Source of the DNA: Nageia nagi
Lineage: Eukaryota; Pinophyta
DNA length: 64,000 bases
Direction: 5' to 3'
Assembly: GCA_050084985.1 (NCBI GenBank)
Contig: JBITNC010000001.1
Span: 117,676,001-117,740,000 of the forward strand
The translations under genes and the position numbers were made by a program. The first letter of the stretch is position 1; each line of letters opens with the position of its first letter. Positions 1 through 11,130 of this stretch are shown here, in pieces. Under the pieces are notes generated by a model. The model was given only the letters and a program-made list of their open reading frames with translations, was not told where the DNA came from and did no database searches.

Positions 1-1575
1 TAGCAAGGAGAATTGAAAAGCCAGGGTTAGTAAATAAAGCATTCTGAAAGAGATGACATCAGCGATTTCAGGCCTTAACCCAAAATCAAAGCCTGAAAGT
101 GATGAGGTCAGCAAGGAGCAATCAAATAGTTGGTGCCAGTGAGTAAAACATTCTGGAGGGAAGAGATGACATCACGAGAAGAATGATGTTCACATTTTTG
201 AATGAAACTAGGTTCTGAAGATGATGAGGTCAGCAAGGGGTGATTAAAAAGGCCAAAGTCAGTAGATTAAGCATTTTGGAATGAAATGATAAAAGCTCAG
301 TTGTGAAAAAATCAGGTTCTAGAGAAAGTGAGTAGAGCATTCCGGAAGCATGAAGATGACATCATGGGGAGAACAACGTTCACACTTTTGAATGAAACTA
401 GGTTCCAAAGATGATGACATCATGGTGTGGACATCATGGGAAGCATTTTACTCTACTTCTAGAGTACAGAGAAGATGATGTTAGCAGTTGGTGTTGAAAA
501 GTCTAGAAGGCCATGCAGATACCTTGGAACTCTCTTCTGAAGTTTGAAGATGATGACATCATGGTGTGGACATCGTGGGAAGCATTTTACTCTACTTCCA
601 GAGTCCAGAAAAGATGACATTAGCAGTTGGTGTTGAAAAGTCCAGAAGGCCATGCAGATACCTTGGAACTCTCTTCTAGAGTCCGAGATGATGACATCAT
701 GGTGTATACAATAAACATCCGGTAAGCTAGTCAATCTCTAGGCTATAGAAAGAGACTTCGGAACTAAATAATCAAATACTATCAAATCTTCAGAATCAAT
801 GGAGAAAGAGATATACTTGTCTGAACAACTCTATTTAGGCAATAGGAGCATTCATCAGTTACAACAGTTGCAGTCTTAGATAGTGAAATCTCTTAGTGGA
901 GGAGTAGTTACAAATAAAGATTCCTTTTCAGTTTGTTTTTGATAACGTATCATGATAGGAACAGTTTCTTGGGGGGTTTTCTTGATGTGTAACAATATGT
1001 GAAGAGGGTATTGTAGATAGAGTGAAAACTGGCGAGGAGGGTAGTGGAGTGTTGTAGTGGATGTAATTGTGTGGAAGAGGGGAGTATCAGGTGTATGTGA
1101 AGTGAGCAAACAAATATGTAGATAATATAGTGATTGTTTAACTGTGTTACTTTGGAGCTGTGTGCAGAGATCAAATATGAGCATTAGAGCTAGACCATTG
1201 AGGGTCTTCTAGAATTGTATTCTTTCCTCCTTTTTTTGAATGTTGTATCAAGTGGGTGCTTGAGAGCTAGAATTGGTGTTCCAAGCAGTAGGTGCTACTA
1301 TTTTTGAAGTGGTAGTTGGTGCTACCCTTCACAGTTGATGTTATGAATCTGTAAGCTTTCTTTAATGATTGGATTTGGATTGGAGTCCAAGCAGTCATTT
1401 TCAGGGATGTAGCCAATCTGGTGAACCTTGTTATATCTGGTGTTGTGTGATGTACTTGGTGTGCTTGCTCAATTTTCTTTGGCTTTTAATCTATCTTTAT
1501 TTAAGAAGGTTAAATTGATTATTTTTTTATATACACTGATTCACCCCCCCTCTCAGTGTCACTCAAAGTCCAACA
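1..1575 (+). repeat. Copia A 5' LTR (left end outside window)
   Basis: Aligns along its length with 7019-8591. It ends in CAACA two bases before the tRNA-Met primer site, matching the TGTTG start seen in the 3' copy. Short open frames inside it are chance. Confidence 0.93.
410..700 (+). repeat. 139-bp tandem duplication inside Copia A LTR
   Basis: A block beginning with ATGATGACAT recurs at 411, 550 and 688, so there are two full copies and the start of a third, with period 138-139. The same arrangement occurs in the 3' LTR at 7429-7714, so it belongs to the family and predates this insertion. Confidence 0.85.
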
Positions 1576-1577
1576 AT

Positions 1578-1590
1578 TGGTATCAGAGCA
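1578..1590 (+). other. Copia A primer binding site (tRNA-Met type)
   Basis: TGGTATCAGAGCA follows the 5' LTR by two bases. It is the standard initiator tRNA-Met complement used by plant Copia elements to prime minus-strand DNA synthesis. Confidence 0.95.
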
Positions 1591-1639
1591 AGGTTCCTAC
1601 TTAGACTATAACAGCTAAGGAGATCCTGGTAGTGGCACT

Positions 1640-3520
1640 ATGGCAAGCGGAGAAGGTTTCTCATCTAACAAGGCACCTCTCTTTGATGGAACCAATTATG
1701 CTTTCTAGAAAATTTGAATGAAGAATTATCTCAGTGCATTGGGTTTTGGTACTTGGGATGCTGTTAAAAGGGGTTACACTCCTCCCCCTACAGGTCCATT
1801 AGATGAAGCAGAAAGAAAGGCATTTGAATGTGATGCAAAAGCAAGACATGCTCTAATGTGTGGTCTTGTGGATAGTGAACTGGTCAAAGTTATGGCATGC
1901 AAATCTACAAAAGAAATATGGAATAAGTTGAAGAGCATTCACGAAGGAGATGATAAAGTCAAGGAAGCAAAACTCCAAACTCATAGAGCTTAATTCGAAG
2001 TTCTAAATATGAATGAAGATGAAACCATCGAAGCATACATGTTGAGAGTAAATGAAATTACTAATGCAATTAGAGGTCTTGGGAAGAAATTGAAGATCAT
2101 GTCATCATGAAAAAGGTACTACGATCTCTCACATCTCGCTTTGATTCAAAGGTGTCTGCTATTGAAGAAGCAAAAAATTTGAAAACTTTCAGCATGGATG
2201 AAATGCATGGATCGCTGACTGCTTATGAAATGAGGATCGAAAAAGCAAAACATTCAGAAAAGGAAGCAACGTTTAAAGCCAATAACAGTACCAAAGCCAA
2301 AATAGATTCTAACGATGAGGAATAATCTGATGGAGCAGAAGCAAATTTTATTAGAAAGCTAAAAAGGGGAAAAGGTAAATATAAAGGCAAGCTATCATTT
2401 AAATGTTTTAACTATGGTGGTATTGGTCATTTCATTTCAAAATGTCCATATAGAAAAACTGATAAAGATGATCAAGAATCATATTTTGAAAAAAACCACA
2501 AAATGAAATCTCATGCTCGAAATAGAAGGTCAAATAGACAGAGCTTCATATCTAGAAATGAAGGCTCCACTGATGATGATTCCAGTAATGAATCAGAAAA
2601 AGAATATAATGGAGCATTGTTTATGGCATTTGAAGAGAAACTGAATGAAGATAATCAAAATGACCAAGAACATAAAAAAGAAGAGACAGATGAAGAAAAT
2701 GACTGTGAGATTGAGATTGATCTTGAAGAAGAACTAATAATAGCATTGAATGAACTGGATAAAGAAATAAAGAAAAATAAGAAACTCTCAAAAAGGTTTA
2801 ATGATGCAAGTAATATTATAGAAAACTTAAAAATAGAAGTGGAATAATCTAAGAGGATAAATGAGAGTTTGGAGGAACAGCTTCTTGTGAAATTTAAAAA
2901 TTACAATAAGCTTGAAGAAGAAATAACTGGGCTACGTATGCAACTAGAGGAAGTCACCAAGAAAATCAGCTCTTTTGAATATCTAGAAGGAAGGTCGACT
3001 AAACTCAGCGAAATCATTAACAGTCAAAGAATGTTTTCTGATAAATTTGGTCTGGGATATGAACAGGGACAATCTTCCAATGACATAAAAAGGGAAAACA
3101 TAAAAGAAACCAAGAAGAAGGAAGATAGCTCAGGACTGGAGGATGATGGCTTCACTCAAGTGCATTCTAGAAGAAGACCCTATGCAGGACTAAGAAGTAC
3201 TCAGCAATATAATAGCTACATCCATCCCTTCAATGGATACTATTTCAAATGCAATGCATATGGACACAAAATTTCTGAATGTAAGTATAATATCATTCCA
3301 AGAACCTTTGTTACTAGGAATGCATTCGGCCCACTAATGGAGTATCCAGTTGAGTGTTACAACTATCATGAATATGGACACATTGCCAGATTCTGCAAAA
3401 ATAATCATGGCATGAGGTTCTTTTCACCGAGACAATTTCCTTCCATAAGACAAAATAAACAGTTTCAAAGCAATCATCCACAGGAAGAAGAAAAGTATAA
3501 TAAAAAAATAAGAAGTTGAA
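1640..3520 (+). pseudogene. Copia A gag (degenerate)
   Basis: Nucleocapsid region that would package element RNA. The start is the ATG at 1640, 50 bases after the primer site, opening MASGEGF. Stops appear quickly: near 1708 the expected FW-K-I reads F-stop-K-I-stop (TGG to TAG, CGA to TGA). The UBN2-type Gag core spans about 1718-2325. A first zinc knuckle near 2400 has lost its second cysteine (CFNYGG...GH...C). A long acidic, lysine-rich coiled-coil-like stretch covers 2500-3050. A second knuckle-like motif, CYNYHEYGHIARFC, lies near 3355. The two knuckle-like motifs and long coiled coil fit Sirevirus-type Gag. It is broken into at least four frames and cannot make intact protein. Confidence 0.85.
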
Positions 3521-3599
3521 ATAAAAGTAAAACAAGTCTGGAAAGAAAAGGAGAAACTTAGAGAGGATAAAGAGTCTTTAATCATTCAAATAGCATTAA

Positions 3600-3965
3600 A
3601 AGCTCAAGACAAACCATCACCATGGATATTAGACAGTATATGCTTAAGTCACATGACAGGTGACAAGAAGAAATTTCAAAAACTATAGGAATATGAAGGT
3701 GGGTCAGTAAGATTTGGAAACAATGATGGCACACAGATTATCGGCAAAGGGACAGTCAAAATAAATGACGGCAACATCAGATCCGAAGAGGTATTATTTG
3801 TTGTGGGACTGAAGCATAATTTGTTGAGCATCAGTCAAATATGTGACAAAGGACATGATGTAATTTTCAAAAAGCATGGCTGTGAGATCTGAAGGGCAAA
3901 TAGTGGTAGACTTGTAGCAGTTGGTACAAGAACCTGTGGTAATTTATACACCTTATCAGATATTT
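3600..3965 (+). pseudogene. Copia A aspartic protease (degenerate)
   Basis: Gag-pol protease that would process the polyprotein. The translation shows PWILDSICLSHMTGDK, where functional Copia proteases have DSG, so the active-site glycine is replaced. Downstream motifs typical of the fold are visible (VRFGNN, IIGKGTV, LKHNLLSISQ). Two stops interrupt it, one after KKFQKL and one after HGCEI. Confidence 0.8.
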
Positions 3966-3999
3966 CAGAGGGATCATGTCTTCTAGGCAAGGAGAGTGA

Positions 4000-4968
4000 T
4001 GATTGGCTATGTCATAAGAGATTGGGACACATCTGTTTTAAAAACTTAATGAACATTTACTCAAAAAGAGCAGTAAGAGATATGCCCAGTATCAGCAAAC
4101 TAGCAAATGATATTTATGATTCATGCCAAAGGGGAAAGCAAACCCAAGCAAAGTTCAAAGTGAAAGAATATCACACAAGCAGACCATTAGAAATCATACA
4201 CACCGACCTATGCAGACCAATGAGAACACAAAGCGTCAATGGAGATAAGTATTTTATTCTGTTCATAGATGATTATTCAAGAATGACTTGGGTGTAATTT
4301 TTGAAACATAAATTTGAAGCTTTTGAAATGTTCAAAGCATTTAAAAATCAAGTAGAAAATCAAATAGAGAGGAGAATTAAATGTCTTCACTCAGACAGAG
4401 GAGGTGAGTTCACTTCTAATGAGTTTTCTGAGTTTTGCATACAACATGGAATTAAAAGATAATTCTCTGCAGCAAGAACTCCACAACAAAATGGAGTAGT
4501 TGAAAGAAAAATAGAGTAGTACAAGAAATGGCTCTAACCATGCTAATAGAAAGCAAGGTTGTTGATAGGTTCTGGAAAGAAGCAGTGCATACTGCAGTGC
4601 ATATTCAAAATAGATGTATGATGCGACCACATGAGGATAGAACACCATATGAATTATGGTTTGGAAGAAGAGCTACAGTGAGGCACTTCAAGATCTTTGG
4701 TAGTAAATGCTATATCAAGAGAATAGAAGAAAATTTAGGAAAGTTTGAGGATAGATCTGATGAAGGTATCTTTCTTGGTTACTCTTCGAAGAGCAAAGCA
4801 TACAGGTGTTACAATAAAAGGACAAAAATAATCGTTGATAGTGCTGATGTTCGTGTTGATGAGCAAAGAGATCTTCCCAAGAGAAATGATGATGATGATC
4901 TTCCTACCTATCAAGATTCAATTGAAGAAGACAAAAAGAATAAAAACAAATCTAAGCCTCCTGTATAG
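4000..4968 (+). pseudogene. Copia A integrase (degenerate)
   Basis: Inserts element DNA into the host genome. The gag-pre-integrase zinc segment (RLGHICFKN, then SCQRGKQ) starts near 4020. The catalytic core reads IIHTDLCRPM, FILFIDDYSRMTWV, then LHSDRGGEF and TPQQNGVVERK, giving two aspartates and the glutamate of the DDE triad at about 4203, 4393 and 4503. The C-terminal part (GSKCYIKR, EGIFLGYSSKSKAYRCYN) follows at 4690-4820. Stops at about 4295, 4460 and 4515 break the frame. The acidic spacer to reverse transcriptase starts near 4860. Confidence 0.88.
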
Positions 4969-5189
4969 CAATCATAAGTAAAGAAACCAGAATATTCAAA
5001 TTCACCAAGTAACCCAAATAGTGCATCAGAAAATGAGGCGGAAGAAGATGAAAATTCAAAAACTCCACCAAATAGATGGTACAAGGATCATCCACAAGAG
5101 CAAATCATCGGTGAGTTTCATATAGGTATCCAAACTCGTAGAGGGGTTTCATGCACCTATTCTCTCCTATCCAATATAGAGCCTAAAAA

Positions 5190-6250
5190 TGTCTCAGAAG
5201 CTAGCCAAGATGAAAGTTGGATGAAAGCAATGGAGGAAGAACTCACTCAAATTGAAAAGAATGAAACATGGGAACTCGTTCCTAGACCAACCAACAAAAA
5301 TGTGATTGGCACAAAGTGGGTTTTTTGCAATAAGTTGAATGAAGATGGGATAGTGGTTTGAAATAAAGCTAGACTTGTTGCAAGGGGTATGCTCAAGTTG
5401 AAGGAATTGATTTTGAAGAAACTTTTGCACCTATGGCCAGATTAGAAGCTATTCGCATGTTTTTAGCTTTTGCAGTGTATAAAGACTTTAAATTTTATCA
5501 AATGGATGTAAAATCAGCCTTTCTAAATGGCAAAATTAAGGAAGAAGTCTATATTGAATAGCCAGATGGTTTGCAATTGGGAGAGAATCCTAATCTAGTA
5601 TGCAAACTAAAGAAGGCTCTGTATGGTTTAAAATAGGCACCTCGAGCATGGTACTCCAGACTTGATACATATATTCAGTAGCAAGGCTTTAGAAAAGGAA
5701 TGGTGGATAGCAATTTATACATTAAATCAGAAAAGGAAAATCAGCTAATTGTTGTTGTCTATGTAGATGATATAATTTTTGGAGGAAGCAAGAATGAGCT
5801 ATGTAAAAATCTTGCTGACAACATGCAAACAAAATTTGAGATGTCTATGATAGGTGAGCTTGCATTTTTTCTCAGCTTACAAATCAATTAGTTGAAGAAT
5901 GGCATGTTCATTTCTCAAACCAAGTATGTTAAGGAGATGTTGAAGAAGTTTACCATGGAAGACTGTAAACCTGTGAGCACACCCTATGACGACAGGCTGC
6001 AAATTAAGCAAGGATGATAAAGCACCAACAATAGATCAAACACAATACAGGTCAATGATTGGAAGTTTATTATATTTGATAGCTACTAGACTGGATATTC
6101 TTCAAGCAGTATGTATGGTTGCTTGATTTCAAGCAAATTCCAAAGAAACACATGTTACTGCAATAAAGAGAATATTTAGATATCTCAAAGGTACAGTAGA
6201 ATATGGTTTATGGTATCCTAGAGGAAAGGACTTTACACTTATTACCTTTT
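5190..6250 (+). pseudogene. Copia A reverse transcriptase (degenerate)
   Basis: RNA-dependent DNA polymerase of the element. It starts with the conserved SWMKAMEEE and NVIGTKWVF blocks. Near 5385 the expected RLVARGYAQVEG is interrupted by a frameshift. It continues with [21 protein letters not shown] and KKALYGLK, where a stop replaces glutamine before APRAWYS. The catalytic VYVDDIIF is intact near 5758. At least five stops are present (for example near 5560, 5633, 5680, 5890), mostly CAG or TGG turned to TAG. Confidence 0.9.
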
Positions 6251-6254
6251 CAGA

Positions 6255-6715
6255 TGTAGACTGGGCAGGATGCATGGATGATAGGAAGAGCACCAGTGGA
6301 GGAGCATTTTATTTGGGTAGTAATCTTGTTGGTTGGCATAGTAGAAAGAAAGACTCAGTATCCCTATCTACAGTAGAAGTAGAGTATATAGCAGCAACTT
6401 CTTGCTACACATCAGATTCTATGGATGAAGTAGATGCTAAAAGATTTTGGTATACAGATTAACGAGCCCATATTAGTTCTTTGTGATAACACAAGTGCAA
6501 TCAATATATCAAAAAATCCTGTTATGCACTCACAAACAAAGCATATTGCAATCAGATATCACTTTCTAAAAGAAAGAGTGGCACAAGGAGAAGTACAGTT
6601 GGATTTTGTTCCAACCATAGAGCAAGTAGCAGACATCTTTACAAAGCCTTTGCCCAAATATGTCTTCGAATATCTTCAAAACAAGCTAGGAGTTGTTGTC
6701 CTTCCCAAGCATTAG
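6255..6715 (+). pseudogene. Copia A RNase H (degenerate)
   Basis: Removes RNA from the replication hybrid. Visible blocks are DWAGCMDDRKSTSGGAFYLG, LSTVEVEYIAA, then after a frame change LCDNTSAINISKNPV, HSQTKHIAIRYHFLKE and EQVADIFTKPLP. The frame break lies around 6420-6460, where the tryptophan-leucine region expected after the AATSC block is scrambled. The reading frame stops at 6715, ending the polyprotein about 230 bases before the 3' LTR. Confidence 0.9.
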
Positions 6716-6734
6716 CTAATTCTGGATGTCACAT

Positions 6735-6944
6735 TCTCAGGGGGAGTGTTATATTTTTTTCCTTCCTATATTGCTTCTGTGTATCTTATTTTTGTATGCA
6801 TACTACAAATTTCCTGAGAATGTCATGTATGGACTCAGGGGGAGTCTGTAAATGCCCTTTGTTATTATTGACAAAGGGGGAGAGAAAAGTCTTGATGCTG
6901 GTGTCTAATCAAGTGGTGTTGCCAACAATTCCAAAGGGGGAGAT
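6735..6944 (+). other. Copia A multiplied polypurine tracts
   Basis: Four copies of a purine motif with core AGGGGGAG lie between the pol stop and the 3' LTR, at about 6737, 6835, 6872 and 6932. The last, CCAAAGGGGGAGAT, abuts the LTR start TGTTGAGC and is the likely primer for plus-strand synthesis. Serial polypurine motifs here are a known Sirevirus trait. Confidence 0.85.
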
Positions 6945-8591
6945 TGTTGAGCATGTGTGTTTGTCATTGTTGTCAACACGTGGTTTTGGTAAAGATCAGG
7001 TTTCGGAGGTGATGAGGTCAGTAAGGAGAATTAAAAAGCTAGGGTTAGTAAATAAAGCATTTCAGAAGAGATTACATCAATGATTTCAGGCCTTAACCCA
7101 AAATCAGAGCTTAGAAGTGATGAGGTCAGCAAGGAGCGATCAAATAGCTAGCACCAGTGAGTAAAACATTTCATAGGGAAGAGATGATGTCACGGGAAGA
7201 ATGATGTTCACATTTTTGAATGAAACCAGGTTTTGAAGATGATGAGGTTAGCAAGGGGTGATTAAAAAGGCTAGAGTCAGTAGATTAAGCATTTTGAAAT
7301 GAAATGATAAAAGCTCAGTTGTGAAAAAACTAGGTTCCAGAGAAAGTGAGTAGAGCATTTCAGAAGCATGAAGATGACATCACGAGGAGAATAACGTTCA
7401 TACTTTTGAATGAAACTAGGTTCTGGAGATGATGACATCATGGTGTGGATATCACGGGAAGCATTTTACTCTACTTTTGGAGTCCAGAGAAGATGACATT
7501 AGCAGTTGGTGTTGAAAAGTCCAGAAGGCCATGCAGATACCATGGAACTCTCTTCTGGAGTCTGAAGATGATGACATCATGGTGTGGACATCGTGGGAAG
7601 CATTTTACTCTACTTCTAAAGTCCAGAGAAGATGACATTAGAGTTGGTGTTGAAAAGTCTGAAAGGCCATGCAGATACCTTGGAACTCTCTTTCGGAGTC
7701 TAAAATGATGACATCATGGTGTATACAATAAACATCCGATAAGCTAATCAATCTCTAGGCTATAGAAAGAGACTTTGGAACTAAATAATCATATACTATC
7801 AAATCTTTAGAATTAGTGGAGAAAGAGTTATACTTGTCTGAACAACTCTATTTAGGCAATAGGAGCATTCATCAGTTACAACAGTTGTAGTCTCAGATAG
7901 TGAACTCTCTTAGTGCAAGAGCAGTTACAAATAAAGATTCCTTTTTAGTTTGTTTTTGATAACGCATCATGATAGGAACAGTTTCTTGGGGGGTTTTCTT
8001 GATGTGTAACGGTATGTGAAGAGGGTATTGTAGATAGAGTGAAAACTGGAGAGAAGGGTATTGGAGTGTTGTAGTGGATGTAATTGTGTGGAAGACGGGA
8101 GTATCAGGTGTATGTGAAGTGAGCAAACAAATATGCAGATAATATAGTGATTGTTTAACTGTGTTACTTTGGAGCTATGTGTAGAGATCAAATATGAGCA
8201 TTAGAGATAGACCATTGAGGGTCTTCTAGAACTGTATTCTTTCCTCCTTTTTTTGAATGTTGTATCAAGTGGGTGCTTGAGAGCTGGAATTGGTGTTCCA
8301 AGCAGTAGGTGCTGCTATTTTTAAAGTGGTAGTTGGTGCTACCCTTCATAGTTGGTGCTATGAATCTGTAAGCTTTCTTTAATGACTAGATTTGGATTGG
8401 AGTCCAAGCAGTCATTTTTGGGGATGTAGCCAATCTGGTGAACCTTGTTATATCTAGTGTTGTGTGATGTACTTGGTGTGCTTGCTCAATTTTCTCTGGC
8501 TTTTAATTTGTCTTTATTTAAGAAGGTTAAATTGATTATTTTTTTATATACACTGATTCACCCCCCTCTCAGTGTCACTTGAAGTCCAATA
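6945..8591 (+). repeat. Copia A 3' LTR
   Basis: About 1647 bp, starting TGTTGAGC after the polypurine tract. It ends near CAATA, where the 5' copy has CAACA, a C-to-T change in the terminal CA. It holds the same 139-bp tandem duplication (7429-7714) as the 5' LTR. Confidence 0.93.
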
Positions 8592-9250
8592 GATTTGAAC
8601 AAGAAAATGACAACTATCTATTGGAAAATAAAAAAGCATGAACTAGTAAATAAAACATGAAATAGCATCAAATACCATATAAGGATAGGATATTACTAAA
8701 TAGTAATAGAATCATAGGCTGCTTTGAGGGGCCTACCTCCTTACAACTCCAAAGGTGAAAAATGATGTTCAAGATCCCTTTCTCCACACATTTCCATCTA
8801 TTTATATTAAACTAACCCTAATAGTAATGCAAAATCATGCCCTGCCCTTATAATCATAATATTATAGTTTACAATATAGGCCTACCATTTAATAAAATAC
8901 TAATACTAACACTAAAATTTTAGGATGTGAGATCCTAAGAAAAATATACATATTTTCAAAATAATAAACATTCAAAGTTTACTAAAAACTTAAAGTTTGT
9001 AATATATGATTTATGGAAAATGGTTCAAATAGGAAAAATGTAATTGGCTTTTTGTGATTTAATGAGCATGCCTATAATTATTTATTTGAATACATAATTT
9101 TATTTGAAAGATCACTATACCTATGGGAGGATAATTGAAATGATTTTCTTCATCATTATTTAAGTATATACATAATATTTCATTATTTAATGTTTAGATA
9201 TTTCATATGTAGATGTGGATGAGATAACAATATGTACTTATATATGGAAT
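8592..9250 (-). repeat. LTR-like remnant and AT-rich DNA
   Basis: No gene is seen. The stretch around 8715-8850 (GAGGGGCCTACCTCC, then an AT-rich TATA-like segment) resembles in layout the LTR remnants at 34315-34740 and 62263-62643 read in reverse. It is probably debris of a related LTR; ends were not found. Confidence 0.3.
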
Positions 9251-9438
9251 ATTGTTGAAGTCATTCAATCTAAGCACTACTTTTTCTTTGCATTGTAGTT
9301 TTGAGTTGATACTAATGGTAGAAGAAATAGAAGGGAGTTATAGGTTTACTAATAATTTTACACATATCAATACTTCAATTAGAAATTCATTGAATAAGAA
9401 GGATGATGGTATCCTTACTCCTATTGCAAGGAAGGCTA

Positions 9439-9602
9439 TATAGGGCATTGTACCCTTAAACATAACAACTACTAGTTATTACAACACCTTCACATTGATT
9501 GAAAATAATCTTACACCCACCTTTTGGGCTACATAGGGAATTTCACCCTTAAACATAATAACTACCAATTATTCCAACACCTTTACTTCGATTCAAAATA
9601 AT
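9439..9602 (+). repeat. Two-copy tandem repeat of about 92 bp
   Basis: The block CCCTTAAACATAA...ATTCCAACACC...GATT-AAAATAAT occurs at about 9439-9510 and again at 9530-9602 with modest divergence. It lies just upstream of, and may be part of, the DUF3444 pseudogene. Confidence 0.65.
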
Positions 9603-10200
9603 GATATAATGAATACATATTTTTATAACTTTAACCAAGATAGAATGGAGAATTGCTTAAAAGAAAATGAAATTTGGGCTTTATATGATGAAGATGATGG
9701 AATTCCTCATTATTACACTCTTATTAATAAATTTGTATCATTGTATCCCTTCAATGTGCAAATGAGCTGTTAGATAGAAAAGACCATCATGGTGAGAATT
9801 TAATTAAGTGGGTAAAATCTAGATTTTTGAGGGCTTGTGGAGAATTTGAGGTTGGAAGGAAAATGACCATTCAATTTCTCAATGTATTTTCTCATGTTAT
9901 GAATGGAGAGAATGTTAAAGCTAGGCTTTTGATAATATTTCTTAGGAAAGGTTCTATTTGGGCTTTTTATAGATAATGGTAATTTGATTGGGATGAAAAT
10001 ACCCCATAGAAAGTTAGATATAAATATGAGATTGTATAAGTGTAAAATGGGTGATGGGACTCCTAAATACATTAAAAGGGAGATTAGTTTACACACAAAT
10101 GGAAAATGAGTAGGACTTGGTTTCAATATTTGATGAATTTGATTCCCCAAGTAGAGTGAGTATTAGTTTCAAGTCTAGGCATATGTATAATTTATAATTT
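9600..10200 (+). pseudogene. DnaJ-type DUF3444 protein fragment
   Basis: A broken copy of the DUF3444 domain, which in plants lies C-terminal to a J domain in large nuclear DnaJ-like proteins of unclear role. The translation shows FYNFNQDRMENCLKENEIW, ALYDEDDGIPHYYTLI, then in other frames NLIKWVKSRF, RACGEFEVGRKMTI, NVFSHVMN, RKGSIWAFY and FDWDENTP. These follow the domain in order. Frame changes occur near 9780 and 9950, and tryptophan codons have become stops (near 9768 and 9975). No J domain is visible. The preceding open frame at 9316-9443 may be its degraded N-terminal side. The telomere-like array starts just downstream. Confidence 0.82.
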
Positions 10201-10229
10201 GTAATTTTATGGGAGAGGAAAAGGTAGAG

Positions 10230-10575
10230 CCAAAAATAGTAACTAACTACTAACCACTAACCTTGTCTAACCGTAACCCTAACCTTAAATGACCCTAACC
10301 CTAATCACTAACCTTAAATAATAACCTTAACCTTAACCACTACCAATCGTAACCCTAACCATTAACCACTACTAACTCTAACCCTAACCCTAACCTTGAA
10401 CCCTAACCCTAAACCTAACCATTACTAATACTAACCCTAACCATTACTAACATTAACCACTAACACTAACTACTAACCCCAAGCCTAACCACTACTAACC
10501 CTAACCCTAAGCTAAGCCATTACTAACCCTAACCCTAACTACTAACCATGTCTAACCCTAACCCTAACTACTAAC
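10230..10575 (+). repeat. Degenerate telomere-like array (CCCTAA type)
   Basis: Many runs of CTAACC/CCTAAC with six-base spacing, broken by variants such as CTAACCACTAAC, CTTAAC and TACTAACC. The common unit is CCCTAA rather than the CCCTAAA usual in plants. A shorter patch lies at 11640-11700. It may be an interstitial telomeric or subtelomere-derived repeat, or an independent simple repeat. Confidence 0.75.
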
Positions 10576-10689
10576 CCTATAATTTAATAAAATTAACAAA
10601 AGTAATTTTAAATTAAAATTTTAAAAATATGAAGGTGAATTTGAAGTTAGAGAAAAACAAAACTATAGATTTTTCTAGTGAATTTGAAG

Positions 10690-11130
10690 CAAGTAGTAGT
10701 AGGCTATTATCAGATGGTAGCAAGATACCATTGGAAGGTAGCAAGCTACCACTAAGAGGTAACATGGTAGTTAATGCTATATCATAGCATCAATCTACCA
10801 CCATATGGTAAAAATATTCCATCGAATAATAGTAATCTACCATTGAATAGTTGTAAGCTATCGTCACCTAGTAGCAACCTGCCATCGAATGATTGTAGAA
10901 TACCATTAGGTGGTAGGAGAATGCCATTGAGTGATAGCAAAATGCCATTGGGTGGTCATAGAATATTATTAGGAATTTATAGAATTCCATTGGGTGTTTG
11001 TAAGGTGCTATCAAACAATAGTATCTTGGTACCATTCGAAGGTAGATGCCATCATTAGGAATAAATGCCATCATTTGGAGGTACCTTAAACTATTTAGAG
11101 GCATCTGCTACCATTTAGAGGTATATGTGA
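10690..11130 (+). repeat. 21-bp minisatellite
   Basis: Successive 21-bp units resembling ATGCCATTGGGTGGTCATAGA run from about 10690 to 11130, roughly 18-20 copies, most regular at 10805-11010. Because 21 is a multiple of three, the array keeps open frames on both strands (10774-11058 plus, 10868-11104 minus) that encode seven-residue repeats such as MPLGGHR. These frames are a by-product of the period and are not called as genes. Confidence 0.85.

Larger units (their letters stand above)
1..8591 (+). mobile_element. Copia A: decayed Sirevirus-like LTR retrotransposon
   Basis: A nearly complete Ty1/Copia element. The order is LTR, tRNA-Met primer site, gag, protease, integrase, reverse transcriptase, RNase H, polypurine tracts, LTR, and integrase before reverse transcriptase defines Copia. 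The 5' LTR is cut by the window edge; alignment with the 3' LTR suggests about 74 bases are missing. Many in-frame stops and at least one frameshift make it non-autonomous. The two LTRs differ mostly by transitions. Sirevirus affinity is inferred from the long LTR, the coiled-coil-rich Gag and the multiplied polypurine motifs before the 3' LTR. The left target duplication is outside the window, so it cannot be tested. Confidence 0.93.

Noticed and set aside
876-1184. Minus-strand frames in the Copia A LTRs (also 7893-8191)
   Set aside because: They occur in both LTRs because the LTRs are copies, with no coding similarity.
10868-11104. Minus-strand repeat protein in the minisatellite
   Set aside because: The open frame is forced by the 21-bp period and has no start context or similarity.
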